Source: a bacterium (GTDB taxonomy: Bacteria; Actinomycetota; Acidimicrobiia; Acidimicrobiales; Bin134). Taken from it: DNA of 64,000 nt. The stretch covers positions 1 through 64,000 of the forward strand of contig JAPOVT010000028.1 of the NCBI GenBank assembly GCA_026708015.1. The letters are read 5' to 3'. Below the pieces are notes generated by a model that saw only the letters and a program-made list of their open reading frames with translations, was not told where the DNA came from and searched no databases. The position numbers and the translations under genes were made by a program. Shown here piece after piece: positions 1-8,022 of this stretch (position 1 is its first letter; each line of letters opens with the position of its first letter).

Positions 1-31
1 ACGACTAGACCAAGCCGCATAAACCAAGTGA

Positions 32-292
32 CCGGACAACAGGGGGAACCTCACCAGTGCAGCGGAAGAGGGCAGCTTGTTCACTGGCTCAGGTCACAGG
101 CACATCACGCTCAAGGCGCACAAACCAGGACAGGTAGTGCTTGACTTCGGACTCATCCAACCTGAGGAGGGCAGAGAGTCCGAAACGCCATTCACTGTCG
201 GCACCACTATCACTTCCGCCCCCGTTTCAGAAGTTGGCCAAGGCATTTCGGTGAATCAGCAGGAACAGATTCTCAATCCGCTCAAGGCCTGA
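32..292 (+). pseudogene. possible remnant of a chagasin-like (I42) inhibitor domain
   Basis: The open frame after a stop at 29-31 encodes a segment with GSG, then an HITLKAHKPG / VVLDF pattern and a glutamate-rich loop, which loosely recalls the C-terminal half of chagasin-family cysteine protease inhibitors (G-G-T-x-T-F-x-A-x-x-P-G-x-A-x-L). The N-terminal half with the NPTTGY loop is not found in any frame upstream, and the window starts here. Only a TTG at 77 could start it. It may be a decayed gene, a 3' end after a frameshift, or chance similarity. Confidence 0.2.
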
Positions 293-645
293 CATATGAC
301 CCTGTTAGCTAGAGGTGCGGCGCAATTGGATCCTGGCAAAGACAAGAATCCTGGTCGGAGCCGCCATTTTGCTTGCGCGACTGCAATGGACGATCCGCCC
401 TTAAGCGAGGGCGACGCCAACCCCATCGTAGGAGCCCTCACCCGAGTACCACCTCAGAGCGGCCGAATGTCCAACTCACACACAACCGGTCTAGCACCTG
501 ACCTCGCATTTCAACTCAAGCTCCTGCATGCACCCCAACAACCAGGGGAAATGCAGTCCACGCAGTTCGATCACCTCCGATCTCTGACGAACGGCGTATC
601 AACCCTTGATCAAAGATCACAACCATGTAGTATGCGGAAATAAGG
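293..645. other. no supportable gene
   Basis: A plus-strand open frame (296-643) and a minus-strand one (256-441) exist, but neither has a recognisable domain, a convincing ribosome binding site or protein-like composition. The stretch is lower in GC than the core of the window. A weak purine stretch (AATAAGG) at 640-646 runs into the start of the next gene. Confidence 0.4.
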
Positions 646-1239
646 ATGACTACTGATCAAGTGCAACCCGCTGTTCGGTCATTCCCGACCGAGGACGATC
701 TCAACCAGGCGACCCGCGCCCTCGTTCGATCAGCAGCCGCCTGCGCCGCCTTCTGCGAGCACATCGAACACAATGAGCCAACAACCACTCATGAGGTCGT
801 TGCAGCGGCGCAAGTCTTGCGTGATACCGCAGCTCAGCTGGCCCACAAGTCGGGGCTCTCGCTGTGTGAGGCTTACGCAGCGAGAATTCGAGGGGTTGAG
901 GAGACCAGCCTGCTCCGCTACACAAGCGGGCCAGAAGGCACAGAGCTTGCCGGCGCCAGAGCTGCCGCTGCAGCCACTCGTTGGGATGAAATTCAAGCCG
1001 CTCAGTTAATTCACGACCGACAATTCCATCCAGACGTATTCGGCCTTTCTAAAGTCGATCAGCTACGGCACTATACGTTTCACGTAACGAAGTTGGCTGG
1101 GTTGCTCGTCGACGCCATCGACCAGGGCACCTGGGACTCATTCCGAGACGAAAGGCTTGCCGACGTCGCGGTCTTTGGCATCAAGCTCGCAACGGTCTGC
1201 AACGAACGCCTGCCCGCTCTCCCCATTGACGTCACATAG
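646..1239 (+). CDS. all-helical hypothetical protein, partner of the deaminase-fold gene
   Basis: A 197-residue soluble, Ala-rich, mostly helical protein. No family is recognised with certainty. Residues about 140-190 contain a helix pair with a pattern H-V-T-K-L-A-G-L-L followed by an E-R-L-A-D segment, which loosely resembles the helical core of MazG-like/all-alpha NTP pyrophosphatases, but the ExxE/ExxD metal-binding set is not complete. It lies 44 nt upstream of the dCTP-deaminase-fold gene on the same strand and is probably co-transcribed with it, so a nucleotide-related role is an inference from context. The ATG start follows AATAAGG closely. Confidence 0.6.
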   Translation: MTTDQVQPAVRSFPTEDDLNQATRALVRSAAACAAFCEHIEHNEPTTTHEVVAAAQVLRDTAAQLAHKSGLSLCEAYAARIRGVEETSLLRYTSGPEGTELAGARAAAAATRWDEIQAAQLIHDRQFHPDVFGLSKVDQLRHYTFHVTKLAGLLVDAIDQGTWDSFRDERLADVAVFGIKLATVCNERLPALPIDVT

Positions 1240-1283
1240 GGTGCTCGGGCTGCAGCGAGAAATAGTTTGACTAGTTGAACCTC

Positions 1284-2024
1284 ATGGCAGACTCCCCTGA
1301 ACTTGACGCCAGTAGGACGTCAGGGTTCTGGTCGTCTGAGACCATGAAGAGGCGATTCTGTGAAGAAGGGCTGATAAAACCCTTTGAGAAGGACCTCATC
1401 GCCAATTGCGCCTACGAATTAAGAATGGGGCCAGAGGCTCACCTGACTGGTGAGAAGAATAAGCGCCAAAACTTGGACCAACGGGAGCAACTCAGCATCC
1501 AACCTGGCCACTTTGCGCAGCTACTTACTGAAGAGGTAGTTCGTATCCCAGCAGATGCGCTTGGGCTGATATCCATGAAATCGCGCTTGAAGTTGAGGGG
1601 ACTGGTAAACGTCTCTGGTTTCCACGTTGACCCTGGATTTGAGGGGCAACTTCTCTTCTCTGTCTACAACGCCGGACCACAAGCCGTTGTCGTCTCCCGT
1701 GGCGAACCGACTTTTCTGCTGTGGTTAGCCGCGCTCGACTCACCTACCGAAGACCTCTACGAGGGCGACCGAGGGTCCGGCGGTATCACAGATGAGGATG
1801 TAATGCGATTGCAGGGAAACGTGTACACCCCGCATGTCCTTGCTAATCGAGTAGAGAAACTAGAAGCTAGAATCGGCTGGCGACAGCAGATCCTCCATTA
1901 TGTGGCGGCAGCAGTAATTGGGGGCCTCATTACACTTGGGATACAAGCATTGGATTTGGACAGCGACTCCTCCAGCCAGAGCGAAAGTGAACCATCACAG
2001 CTTGTGGAGCCGAACAATCCTTAA
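1284..2024 (+). CDS. dCTP deaminase/dUTPase-fold protein with C-terminal membrane anchor, catalytic residues altered
   Basis: Residues about 15-160 match the dCTP deaminase (Dcd)/trimeric dUTPase fold: MKSRLKLRGL (residues 98-107) corresponds to the RSSxxRxGL motif and FHVDPGFEGQ (113-122) to the IDPGFxG motif, followed by VYNAG. The glutamate that acts as the deaminase catalytic residue (E138 of E. coli Dcd, in LEFYNSG) is replaced by Ser126, and the arginine equivalent to R115 is Leu, so deamination looks unlikely while the nucleotide-pocket Asp of the VDPGF motif remains. A coiled segment (185-198) leads to one transmembrane helix (206-223) and a Ser/Glu-rich tail. The ATG at 1284 is preferred over an upstream TTG at 1275; neither has a strong ribosome site. 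Such membrane-anchored Dcd-like proteins may sense or bind nucleotides; that is inference. Confidence 0.75.
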   Translation: MADSPELDASRTSGFWSSETMKRRFCEEGLIKPFEKDLIANCAYELRMGPEAHLTGEKNKRQNLDQREQLSIQPGHFAQLLTEEVVRIPADALGLISMKSRLKLRGLVNVSGFHVDPGFEGQLLFSVYNAGPQAVVVSRGEPTFLLWLAALDSPTEDLYEGDRGSGGITDEDVMRLQGNVYTPHVLANRVEKLEARIGWRQQILHYVAAAVIGGLITLGIQALDLDSDSSSQSESEPSQLVEPNNP

Positions 2025-2285
2025 TTCTCGGGAACTAGAGAGCTCAGGCCAAACCCGGCAACTCGCTTTGACGTTGTCCAACTACGGAAAACACGAGGGG
2101 GAGAGGGACGATCCGATGGAAGGACCGGACTCCGAGACATAGCCAAGGCACTTCGGGGCTGTATCACGCGAGAACGCTGGGGCGGTGTGTCTGCCCAGGA
2201 GGTGGAGGTGTCCGGGTTGAACGCCATGCTGCTGCTGAAGCGCGGCTGCGGCGGATCGGCTACAGGCAGTTATGGCTGGAGTTGC
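2025..2285. other. intergenic, no supportable gene
   Basis: Between the deaminase-fold gene and the convergent hypothetical gene no frame has protein-like composition over a useful length. A short Arg/Leu-rich plus-strand frame ending near 2295 resembles a protein C-terminus but has no upstream body; it could be a remnant. Confidence 0.4.
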
Positions 2286-2732
2286 TCAAGCGCTGACTAG
2301 TTCAGTCACCTTCGGGGCGCACGAATACTCTCTGACCGTCAGAAGTACTTTGCGGTGCCGACCCAGCAAGACAAGGAGCATCCCCATCGTGATGCTGGGA
2401 TCCACTGGAATGGGTTCGTCTTTCGACCGGTTTGCGCTGACTCGCGTGGGGACCATGTGGATCGCAGCGGCCTTGAACCCACTGGCACCGGTCTCTGTTA
2501 CGACGATGACATTGGCACCGTCTGGGTGCAGCACGGCCAAGTCAGCGACAACGTCCCCAATCAGATCGTCCTCCAGTGCTACGTGGCACGGAAGATCTTG
2601 TAGCACACGCAAATCGTGTTCCTGCTGGTTGTTCATCCAGTGGTCCACGAACGCCTTGGCGGCGCTATGCCTCTGCGAAACTCGCTCCAATTGACTTCTC
2701 CTCTCTCGGTTATCCCATTCTGGGAAGGACAC
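2286..2732 (-). CDS. hypothetical protein, 148 residues
   Basis: Not recognised. The GTG start lies a few bases after the stop of the 82-residue gene on the same strand, which suggests co-transcription. The product looks soluble, with a charged N-terminal helix (residues 1-45), a beta-type stretch VIVVTE around residue 75, and a hydrophobic MGMLLVLL patch near residue 117. No membrane topology or catalytic motif is evident. Reality of the gene rests on composition and tandem arrangement only. Confidence 0.4.
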   Translation of the reverse strand: MSFPEWDNRERRSQLERVSQRHSAAKAFVDHWMNNQQEHDLRVLQDLPCHVALEDDLIGDVVADLAVLHPDGANVIVVTETGASGFKAAAIHMVPTRVSANRSKDEPIPVDPSITMGMLLVLLGRHRKVLLTVREYSCAPKVTELVSA

Positions 2733-2737
2733 TGGGT

Positions 2738-2986
2738 CTATCCGACGGATCGGTTCATGGCCCCGAAGTCGGCGAAGTCGCGGCCGATCCTGATGAGGGA
2801 GAACTCGCCTTCGCCGAACTGCTCGTAGCCGGCGATGTTCGCAGTTTCAAGATCGTCAAACACACCATCAAGATCGCCATCGTTCATTAGGGCGACTCTG
2901 CCGTGGTCGTCGCGCTCCAAGCGCACACGGTGGTCGGACTCGTAGGCGGCTCGGTTCATCTTGACCTGATCCAGGTCACTCTGCAT
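2738..2986 (-). CDS. small acidic hypothetical protein, 82 residues
   Basis: The start at 2986 is chosen because GGAGGT lies five bases before this ATG on the minus strand; a longer frame to 3070 has no ribosome site. The product is acidic and hydrophilic, with the pattern R-V-R-L-E-R-D-D-x-G-R-V-A-L and a C-terminal half rich in Gly, Phe and Glu. No family is recognised. It sits between the HTH gene and the 148-residue gene in one minus-strand run. Confidence 0.55.
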   Translation of the reverse strand: MQSDLDQVKMNRAAYESDHRVRLERDDHGRVALMNDGDLDGVFDDLETANIAGYEQFGEGEFSLIRIGRDFADFGAMNRSVG

Positions 2987-3099
2987 GCCTGACCTCCGGG
3001 GTCTTCTCCACTGCCAAGAGGCTATCTTTCTGGAAGCACCCTTACAGGCAGACTTCGTAGGGGTTGGCACCTCACAGGATTACGAGGGGATGTGACCGT

Positions 3100-3360
3100 T
3101 CAGGAATCCTGCTTGTCGGATTCGACGATGTTGCTGACGGTTTTGCGGTTGAGTCCGGAGACCTCGGCGATTTGGCGGAGGGAGGCACCGACGCTGTGGG
3201 CGACCCTTATCATGTCGTCTCGAATTGCCGCCTCCTTGTTGGTGCGCTCGGAGCTCAGACCCACTACTGCCAGCGCCGCTCCGGTCTCGCCGTCTTGGCC
3301 AGCCCGGTACTTCTCCATTCGCCCAACAGCGGCAAGCACCTCTGTTTCGCTGTAGCTCAT
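3100..3360 (-). CDS. small helix-turn-helix protein
   Basis: 86 residues. The C-terminal half, ASLRQIAEVSGLNRKTVSNI (residues about 59-78), is a good helix-turn-helix of the resolvase/Xre-like kind (helix, turn containing Gly, recognition helix with R-K-T-V-S). The N-terminal half is a charged helix with an A-A-L-A-V segment. The ATG is preceded by GGGGGAGT. Likely a DNA-binding regulator for this small-gene cluster, possibly also for the toxin-antitoxin pair whose toxin ends 41 nt away; the target is unknown. Confidence 0.7.
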   Translation of the reverse strand: MSYSETEVLAAVGRMEKYRAGQDGETGAALAVVGLSSERTNKEAAIRDDMIRVAHSVGASLRQIAEVSGLNRKTVSNIVESDKQDS

Positions 3361-3401
3361 GACTCCCCCTTCAGTTCGTCTCTAACGCCATCTACCCGTA
3401 A

Positions 3402-3713
3402 TCAGCATTTAGCCATGGCGCGGAGGGCGTCGCACATCCGTCTTCGGCCTTCTTCGTCAAGTTCCCCCAGTTGTTGAGTTAGGACGGATCTTGAAACTGA
3501 AGTGAGATTGTCGAATGTGGCCACGCTGTCCTGGTTGAGTCCCTCTGCTGGTCCGACCGGCAAGCATGACGGGGCCGTGTGAAGCGTCCTCGTCACCGGG
3601 GCCACCACCAACTTGTTCAGGTTAGAAATGGCCCAATCTCGAGAAACCAATATTACTGGCCGACCCTCCTGATCGGGCTGCTCCATGAGCCAGATCTGAC
3701 CTTGCTGCATCAT
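3402..3713 (-). CDS. MazF/PemK-like endoribonuclease toxin
   Basis: 103 residues with the usual MazF/PemK layout: an N-terminal G-Q-I-W strand, then G-R-P-V-I-L-V-S (the R-P-V/x-V-V motif), a central V-A-P-V-T-R-T strand, and D-S-V-A-T-F-D-N-L (the x-D-Q-x-R-x-x-D-like segment) followed by the C-terminal helix with L-x-x-A-L-R. Members cleave mRNA and arrest growth. The gene starts at ATG 3713 (or the adjacent ATG 3710), overlapping the antitoxin stop in an ATGA junction; a longer start at 3737 has no support. The overlap shows translational coupling with the antitoxin. Confidence 0.8.
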   Translation of the reverse strand: MMQQGQIWLMEQPDQEGRPVILVSRDWAISNLNKLVVAPVTRTLHTAPSCLPVGPAEGLNQDSVATFDNLTSVSRSVLTQQLGELDEEGRRRMCDALRAMAKC

Positions 3714-4453
3714 TCCCCTGGCCAGTGGTCTCCCCAATCTGGTCGAGAACGGGGAGGGCCTGCGCCAAGGGGAATCCCCTGTTCAATCGCCACATCCTTC
3801 GGGATTAGCTCGTTGTCCTCAGTCCACACCCACGGTTCAGCTTGGACGAGAGCTCTTGCGGCAGCGAATCCTGCTGCAATCTCTGCTTCTGTCTCGGGCT
3901 GCTGGCGGTAGGACTCGGCACATTCCTCATTGCCCCGGGATCGGCGGACGACTTTGTCCAAGCGTTCTACCGCCCGGCGAATTGCTTCGGGGCGGGTGAC
4001 GCCGACTTCTTCTGCGACTAGGCGGTCGATCGCCTCATGCTGCTGCTTGCTGAACTTTGTTCGGATTCTGAGGGTCGCCTCATTTCGATCCAGGTTGGGG
4101 CGGGGAGGGCATTTGCCAACGGGTATTCCCTGTTCCTCGGCCTCTAGTTCTGGGACGCACCGACCGCCTTCAGTCCACACCCATCGGTCAGGTCCTTCTA
4201 GGGCGATTTCCGCGGCCATTGCCCGGATCTCCGTGGGGCCATGCTGGGACTGGTCGCGGTTGGACTGCTCAATCTCCAGTTTGGCCCGCATCTGGCAGAT
4301 GGCTTCGTCCAGGCTCTCTACCGCCCGGCAGATCACCTCAGAGCGGGACTCCCCCACTCCTTCGGCCACCAAGAGGTCGATCGCCTCGATCTGCTTCTTG
4401 CTAAACCGCACCAGAACCGGTGTTACCACCCGATAAGTATGCCCACATCGCAA
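3710..4453 (-). CDS. antitoxin made of two fused ribbon-helix-helix antitoxin units
   Basis: 247 residues containing the same unit twice, about 117 residues apart. Each unit has a ribbon-helix-helix DNA-binding segment (V-R-F-S-K-K-Q-x-E-A-I-D near residue 15, and T-K-F-S-K-Q-Q-x-E-A-I-D near 132), a helical linker, then W-V-W-T-E (91-95 and 208-212) and E-Q-G-I-P-(V/L)-G...P-P-R (107-118 and 224-235). Normal MazE-like antitoxins have one unit of about 80-120 residues. The second unit overlaps the toxin gene by ATGA. Expected role: bind and neutralise the MazF-like toxin and autorepress the operon. The start is uncertain: TTG 4453 or GTG 4429. Confidence 0.75.
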   Translation of the reverse strand: MRCGHTYRVVTPVLVRFSKKQIEAIDLLVAEGVGESRSEVICRAVESLDEAICQMRAKLEIEQSNRDQSQHGPTEIRAMAAEIALEGPDRWVWTEGGRCVPELEAEEQGIPVGKCPPRPNLDRNEATLRIRTKFSKQQHEAIDRLVAEEVGVTRPEAIRRAVERLDKVVRRSRGNEECAESYRQQPETEAEIAAGFAAARALVQAEPWVWTEDNELIPKDVAIEQGIPLGAGPPRSRPDWGDHWPGE

Positions 4454-4500
4454 CCAGTTTGGTCAAGCGATTTTCATGATATTTCAAGTAATTGTGATTA

Positions 4501-5727
4501 TCACGATCCCATGGGTTGGAGTTCGTCTTCTACGCCTTCTTCTTCGCGGACCAGGTTCCAGCCGAAGCGCTCGGCTAGGGCTTCGCGGCCTTCGTCGGGG
4601 CCGCTGGCGATGATCTCGTCGCCGGCATACAGCGCGGCGCTGCCCGGGGGGCGGTAGATGTAGCGGCCGGCCCGGCGGATGGCCAGCACGGTGAATCCGG
4701 GCTCGATGTTGAGGGCCAGTTCTTTGAGCGACGTTCCATCGGCACCGCTCAGGCGGGCCACCGGCAGTTCCACCACCACCTCGTCGGAGTCGCCAAGGGC
4801 GATCTCCAGTATGGGGTGGACCTCTTCGCCCTGTTCCACCAGCGAGATCATCTGGCGGGCCTGGTCGCCGATGTCCTCGGCGGCTTGGCCCAGATGCAGC
4901 AGTCCCCGCAGCGGCGAGGGGTCGATGTTGTTGGACGCCGCCCGCAGCACCCACAGCTCCAACTGGTGGTTCATCTCGTCGAGGCGGCCCTCCAACAGCC
5001 GCACCTGCGCGGCCAGGCCCCGGTCGTGGAGCACCAAGGCCGAATAGGCCAAACCCACCGCGGCCTCCGAGAGGTCCTTCATCTCCACCAGCACGTCCAC
5101 CGCCCGATCCAGGTCGGAGATCCACGGGTCTTCGGGAGCCACCGGCTCCTCCCACATGGGCGCGGCGGCCAGTTGGTGCAGCCGCATGATGCCCGCGGGT
5201 GAGCCCCGCAAGAACAGCACGTCGCCGGGCATCATCAGCTGATCGCCCCTTACATCGGTGATCCAACTGCGGTCCCGGCGGATGGCCATCACCCGCATTC
5301 CGGCCACCACGGGCAGCTCTAGGTCGCCCAGGGGGCGGCGCACCATATGGGATCCCTCGTGCACAACGAGGCGGTGGGAGATCTCCTCAGCGCTGGACAA
5401 GTCGGCCACCAACTCGGCGGGTATTCCCAGCCGGCGGCTCACAATTCGGGAGATGTCCACCGCATCGTTGGCGATCCGCTCGATGGCGCTGATCACCTGG
5501 AGCACCGACGACATGCCCTCGGCCTCCCGGGGGTGGCGCACGGCCATGATGCAGGTCGCCCGCATGTCCTGCACCAGCTGGGTCATTTGGATCTCGAGCT
5601 CGTCGACCTCGGTGGCCATGTCCGGGTCGCCGAAGTACAGGGCGGCGTAGGCAAGATCGACCATCAGCTCGGAGAGGTCTTTGGCCTCGGCGAGCATGGC
5701 CCGAAGATTGCGGGGTTTATCGTCCAT
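4501..5727 (-). CDS. PhoU/TrkA-C domain protein, potassium-transport regulator
   Basis: 408 residues in a duplicated layout: PhoU-like helical domain (about 5-110), TrkA-C (RCK_C) domain (about 115-190, with VAGMRVMAIRRD and PGDVLFLRG), second PhoU-like domain (about 205-305), second TrkA-C domain (about 310-395, with EPGFTVLAIRRAGRYIYRPP and YAGDEIIASGP). TrkA-C domains bind small ligands such as cyclic dinucleotides and regulate K+ and other cation transporters. No membrane segment is present, so it should be cytoplasmic. It is 51 nt downstream of the MgtE-like transporter gene and probably serves that transporter. Confidence 0.85.
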   Translation of the reverse strand: MDDKPRNLRAMLAEAKDLSELMVDLAYAALYFGDPDMATEVDELEIQMTQLVQDMRATCIMAVRHPREAEGMSSVLQVISAIERIANDAVDISRIVSRRLGIPAELVADLSSAEEISHRLVVHEGSHMVRRPLGDLELPVVAGMRVMAIRRDRSWITDVRGDQLMMPGDVLFLRGSPAGIMRLHQLAAAPMWEEPVAPEDPWISDLDRAVDVLVEMKDLSEAAVGLAYSALVLHDRGLAAQVRLLEGRLDEMNHQLELWVLRAASNNIDPSPLRGLLHLGQAAEDIGDQARQMISLVEQGEEVHPILEIALGDSDEVVVELPVARLSGADGTSLKELALNIEPGFTVLAIRRAGRYIYRPPGSAALYAGDEIIASGPDEGREALAERFGWNLVREEEGVEDELQPMGS

Positions 5728-5778
5728 TGTCAGGTCTCTCCACGTTAGTCATCAGATTCAAAATGAGTCATTGGCCTT

Positions 5779-7035
5779 TCACCCTGCTCCCAAAACCGCG
5801 ATGGCGAATACCAGCGTGAGCGCTCCCACCAGGTCGAGCACCGCGGTCACCGTCGGAATCCCTACCGAATCGGGGTCGACCCCGAATCGCACCGCGGCGA
5901 TGGTCCCGTAGTAGGCCACCGCCACCGCGACCATCACCGCCAGGATTCCGCCCACCAGGGCGACCCCCACCAGCAGGCCTGTTCCCGGTCCGGCCAGGTC
6001 CACCAGCGAACCCGCCCCCTGCGACACCAGGGCCACAATGGCGAACACCGGCAGCGCCAGCCCGATGGTCACGCCCACATCGGTGCGGGCCCCCCGCTGG
6101 GGCAGCACCGAGGGGCCGATCAAGCCCAGGTGAAGCTTGCTCGACAGTCGGTTGGCCAAGATGCCGCCTAGAGCCCCGGCAATGGCCAGGTAACCGGGCA
6201 CCAGCACCAATAGCACCGGTCGGTCCGAGAACACCTCGAACCGGTTCTCCACCGTCACCCCGGCCATCAGCGACAAGAACCCGGCCAGCACCAGAACCGG
6301 GATCGACTCCCGCATCACAGTCTTGATCTGCGGCGCTTTGGACCGGAGCGCGGCCGCCAGAGAAACCACCGTGATGGCCGCCAACAGCCCGGCTACCACC
6401 GGGGTCACCGTGCCGCGGCGAACCAGGTAGGAGGCCAGGATGAGCGCAGGCAGGGCTAGCACGTCGCCGGCTGCGGTCACCATGGGTGCGGTCACGTTGT
6501 CGGGGTCGAGGCCCCATCGCACCGACGCGGTGGCAATGCCCAGCGTCACCAAGAGCACGAACACCGAGGCAAGCGTTCCCCCCACCACCGACACCACCAC
6601 GTAGTCGGCCACCCCGATGGCGCCCTCCACCCCGATGCCCGACGCCACCGCCGAGGCCAACAGGGCCAGAACCAGTGTCAATAGGAGCGTCAAGACCAAC
6701 GAGGCCCACACGTTCTGGCCCACCACGCTGGATGAGCGCAGCGACAGCCGGAACGTTCCGGCATGGATGGCCGTGCCCAGACGACTGCCCAGCGCTCCGA
6801 AGATCTTCCCCGGCAAGGCGATGGCCGCCGGCACCAGCAGCAGCAGGCCGGGCAGCTCGGCCAATCGCTCGTGGCTGCGACCCAGAACCACTCCGGCGAT
6901 CACGCTGGTCACCGCCAAGATGCACAGCGCCCCGAGCGACTGGCGCACACCCCGAGGGTCGGGTCCGAGCAGGCGGACCAGTTGCAGCCGGCTACCTGAC
7001 CGGCGGAGAAACGAGAGCATTGTGCGGGAGAGCAT
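5779..7035 (-). CDS. MgtE/SLC41-like divalent cation transporter
   Basis: 418 residues, about ten hydrophobic helices, with two copies of the MgtE integral-membrane repeat. The signature appears twice: G-L-D-P-D-N-V-T-A-P-M-V-T-A-A-G-D (about residue 175) and G-V-D-P-D-S-V-G-I-P-T-V-T-A-V-L-D (about residue 385), matching the DPD-x(3)-P-x(2)-T motif that lines the Mg2+ path. There is no cytosolic CBS or MgtE_N domain, so it is of the short SLC41-like type; regulation may come from the downstream PhoU/TrkA-C protein. Mg2+ is the most likely substrate. Confidence 0.85.
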   Translation of the reverse strand: MLSRTMLSFLRRSGSRLQLVRLLGPDPRGVRQSLGALCILAVTSVIAGVVLGRSHERLAELPGLLLLVPAAIALPGKIFGALGSRLGTAIHAGTFRLSLRSSSVVGQNVWASLVLTLLLTLVLALLASAVASGIGVEGAIGVADYVVVSVVGGTLASVFVLLVTLGIATASVRWGLDPDNVTAPMVTAAGDVLALPALILASYLVRRGTVTPVVAGLLAAITVVSLAAALRSKAPQIKTVMRESIPVLVLAGFLSLMAGVTVENRFEVFSDRPVLLVLVPGYLAIAGALGGILANRLSSKLHLGLIGPSVLPQRGARTDVGVTIGLALPVFAIVALVSQGAGSLVDLAGPGTGLLVGVALVGGILAVMVAVAVAYYGTIAAVRFGVDPDSVGIPTVTAVLDLVGALTLVFAIAVLGAG

Positions 7036-7055
7036 GAAGATGACTTCCCGCCCGG

Positions 7056-7985
7056 CTACCCCGTCGCGGCCTGACCCAGTTGGCGCAAACGCACCTGGCA
7101 GTCGTCCCAGGCCTCCCGCAGGATGTCGGCCACCGGGCGCACCTCGTCGATGCGGCCCATCACCTGGCCGCCGAAAGGCACGGCCACGTCCATCTGCCCG
7201 CCGAAGTACTGGTCCATGAGCCGGTCGAGGCCGGGCATCTGCACCTGGTCGTGGTGCTCCATCTCCGCGGTGAGCTCGGTGCGCAGGGCCCTCATGCCGG
7301 GACGACCGAACCGGTTCAACAACACGGTGTCGGTTTCCGCCGCCGCCACCACCGCCTGCTTCCAGTTGTCGTGTACCGGCGACTCGGCGGCCGACAGCAT
7401 CCTGGTGCCCATCTGCACCCCATCGGCCCCCAGGGCCAAAGCAGCCGCTATCGACACCCCGTCGCTGATCCCGCCGGCAGCGATAACCGGCACATCCACT
7501 TCGGCCACCACCAGCGGGGCCAGCACCATGGTGGACGAGCCGTGGGGGTTCTTGAACCCGCCCCCTTCCACCCCCTCCACGATGAGCCCGTCCACCCCGG
7601 CATCCACTGCCTTGATGGCCCCCCGCAGGGTGGGCACCACATGGAAAACCGTGATCCCCGCCTCTTTGAGCATCGCGGTGAACCGATTCGGGTCGCCCGC
7701 CGATGTGGTGACAAACCCCACTCCGTGCTCGATGACGAAGTCGATCACCGTGGCGTCGGGCACCAGCAGCTGGGCGATGTTCACCCCCCAGGGGCGGTCG
7801 GTGAGGTCGCGCATCTTGGCAATCTCCACCTTGATGTCATCGAGCTGGCCCGAGGAGGTCTCGATGATGCCCATGCCCCCGGCGTTGGACACCGCCGAGG
7901 CCAGCTGGGCTCGGGCGATGTAGCCCATAGGGGCCTGCACCACAGGAATGTCGATGCCCAACAGTTCGGTGATGCGGGTTTTCAT
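7056..7985 (-). CDS. NAD(P)H-dependent flavin oxidoreductase / nitronate monooxygenase family
   Basis: 309 residues of TIM-barrel fold. N-terminal V-V-Q-A-P-M-G-Y (residues 15-22) and S-N-A-G-G-M-G-I-I are the FMN-binding start of the NMO/FabK-like family; G-V-N-I-A-Q-L-L, V-I-A-A-G-G-I-S-D-G, and A-L-G-A-D-G-V-Q-M-G-T-R-M complete the FMN-phosphate site. Substrate (nitronates, 2-nitropropane or enoyl compounds) cannot be told from sequence. It lies in a same-strand run with the MgtE-like gene (20-nt gap). Confidence 0.85.
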   Translation of the reverse strand: MKTRITELLGIDIPVVQAPMGYIARAQLASAVSNAGGMGIIETSSGQLDDIKVEIAKMRDLTDRPWGVNIAQLLVPDATVIDFVIEHGVGFVTTSAGDPNRFTAMLKEAGITVFHVVPTLRGAIKAVDAGVDGLIVEGVEGGGFKNPHGSSTMVLAPLVVAEVDVPVIAAGGISDGVSIAAALALGADGVQMGTRMLSAAESPVHDNWKQAVVAAAETDTVLLNRFGRPGMRALRTELTAEMEHHDQVQMPGLDRLMDQYFGGQMDVAVPFGGQVMGRIDEVRPVADILREAWDDCQVRLRQLGQAATG

Positions 7986-8022
7986 TGCGCCAGCCTCATC
8001 GGCCTCAGTGCCCCTGGAGAAA

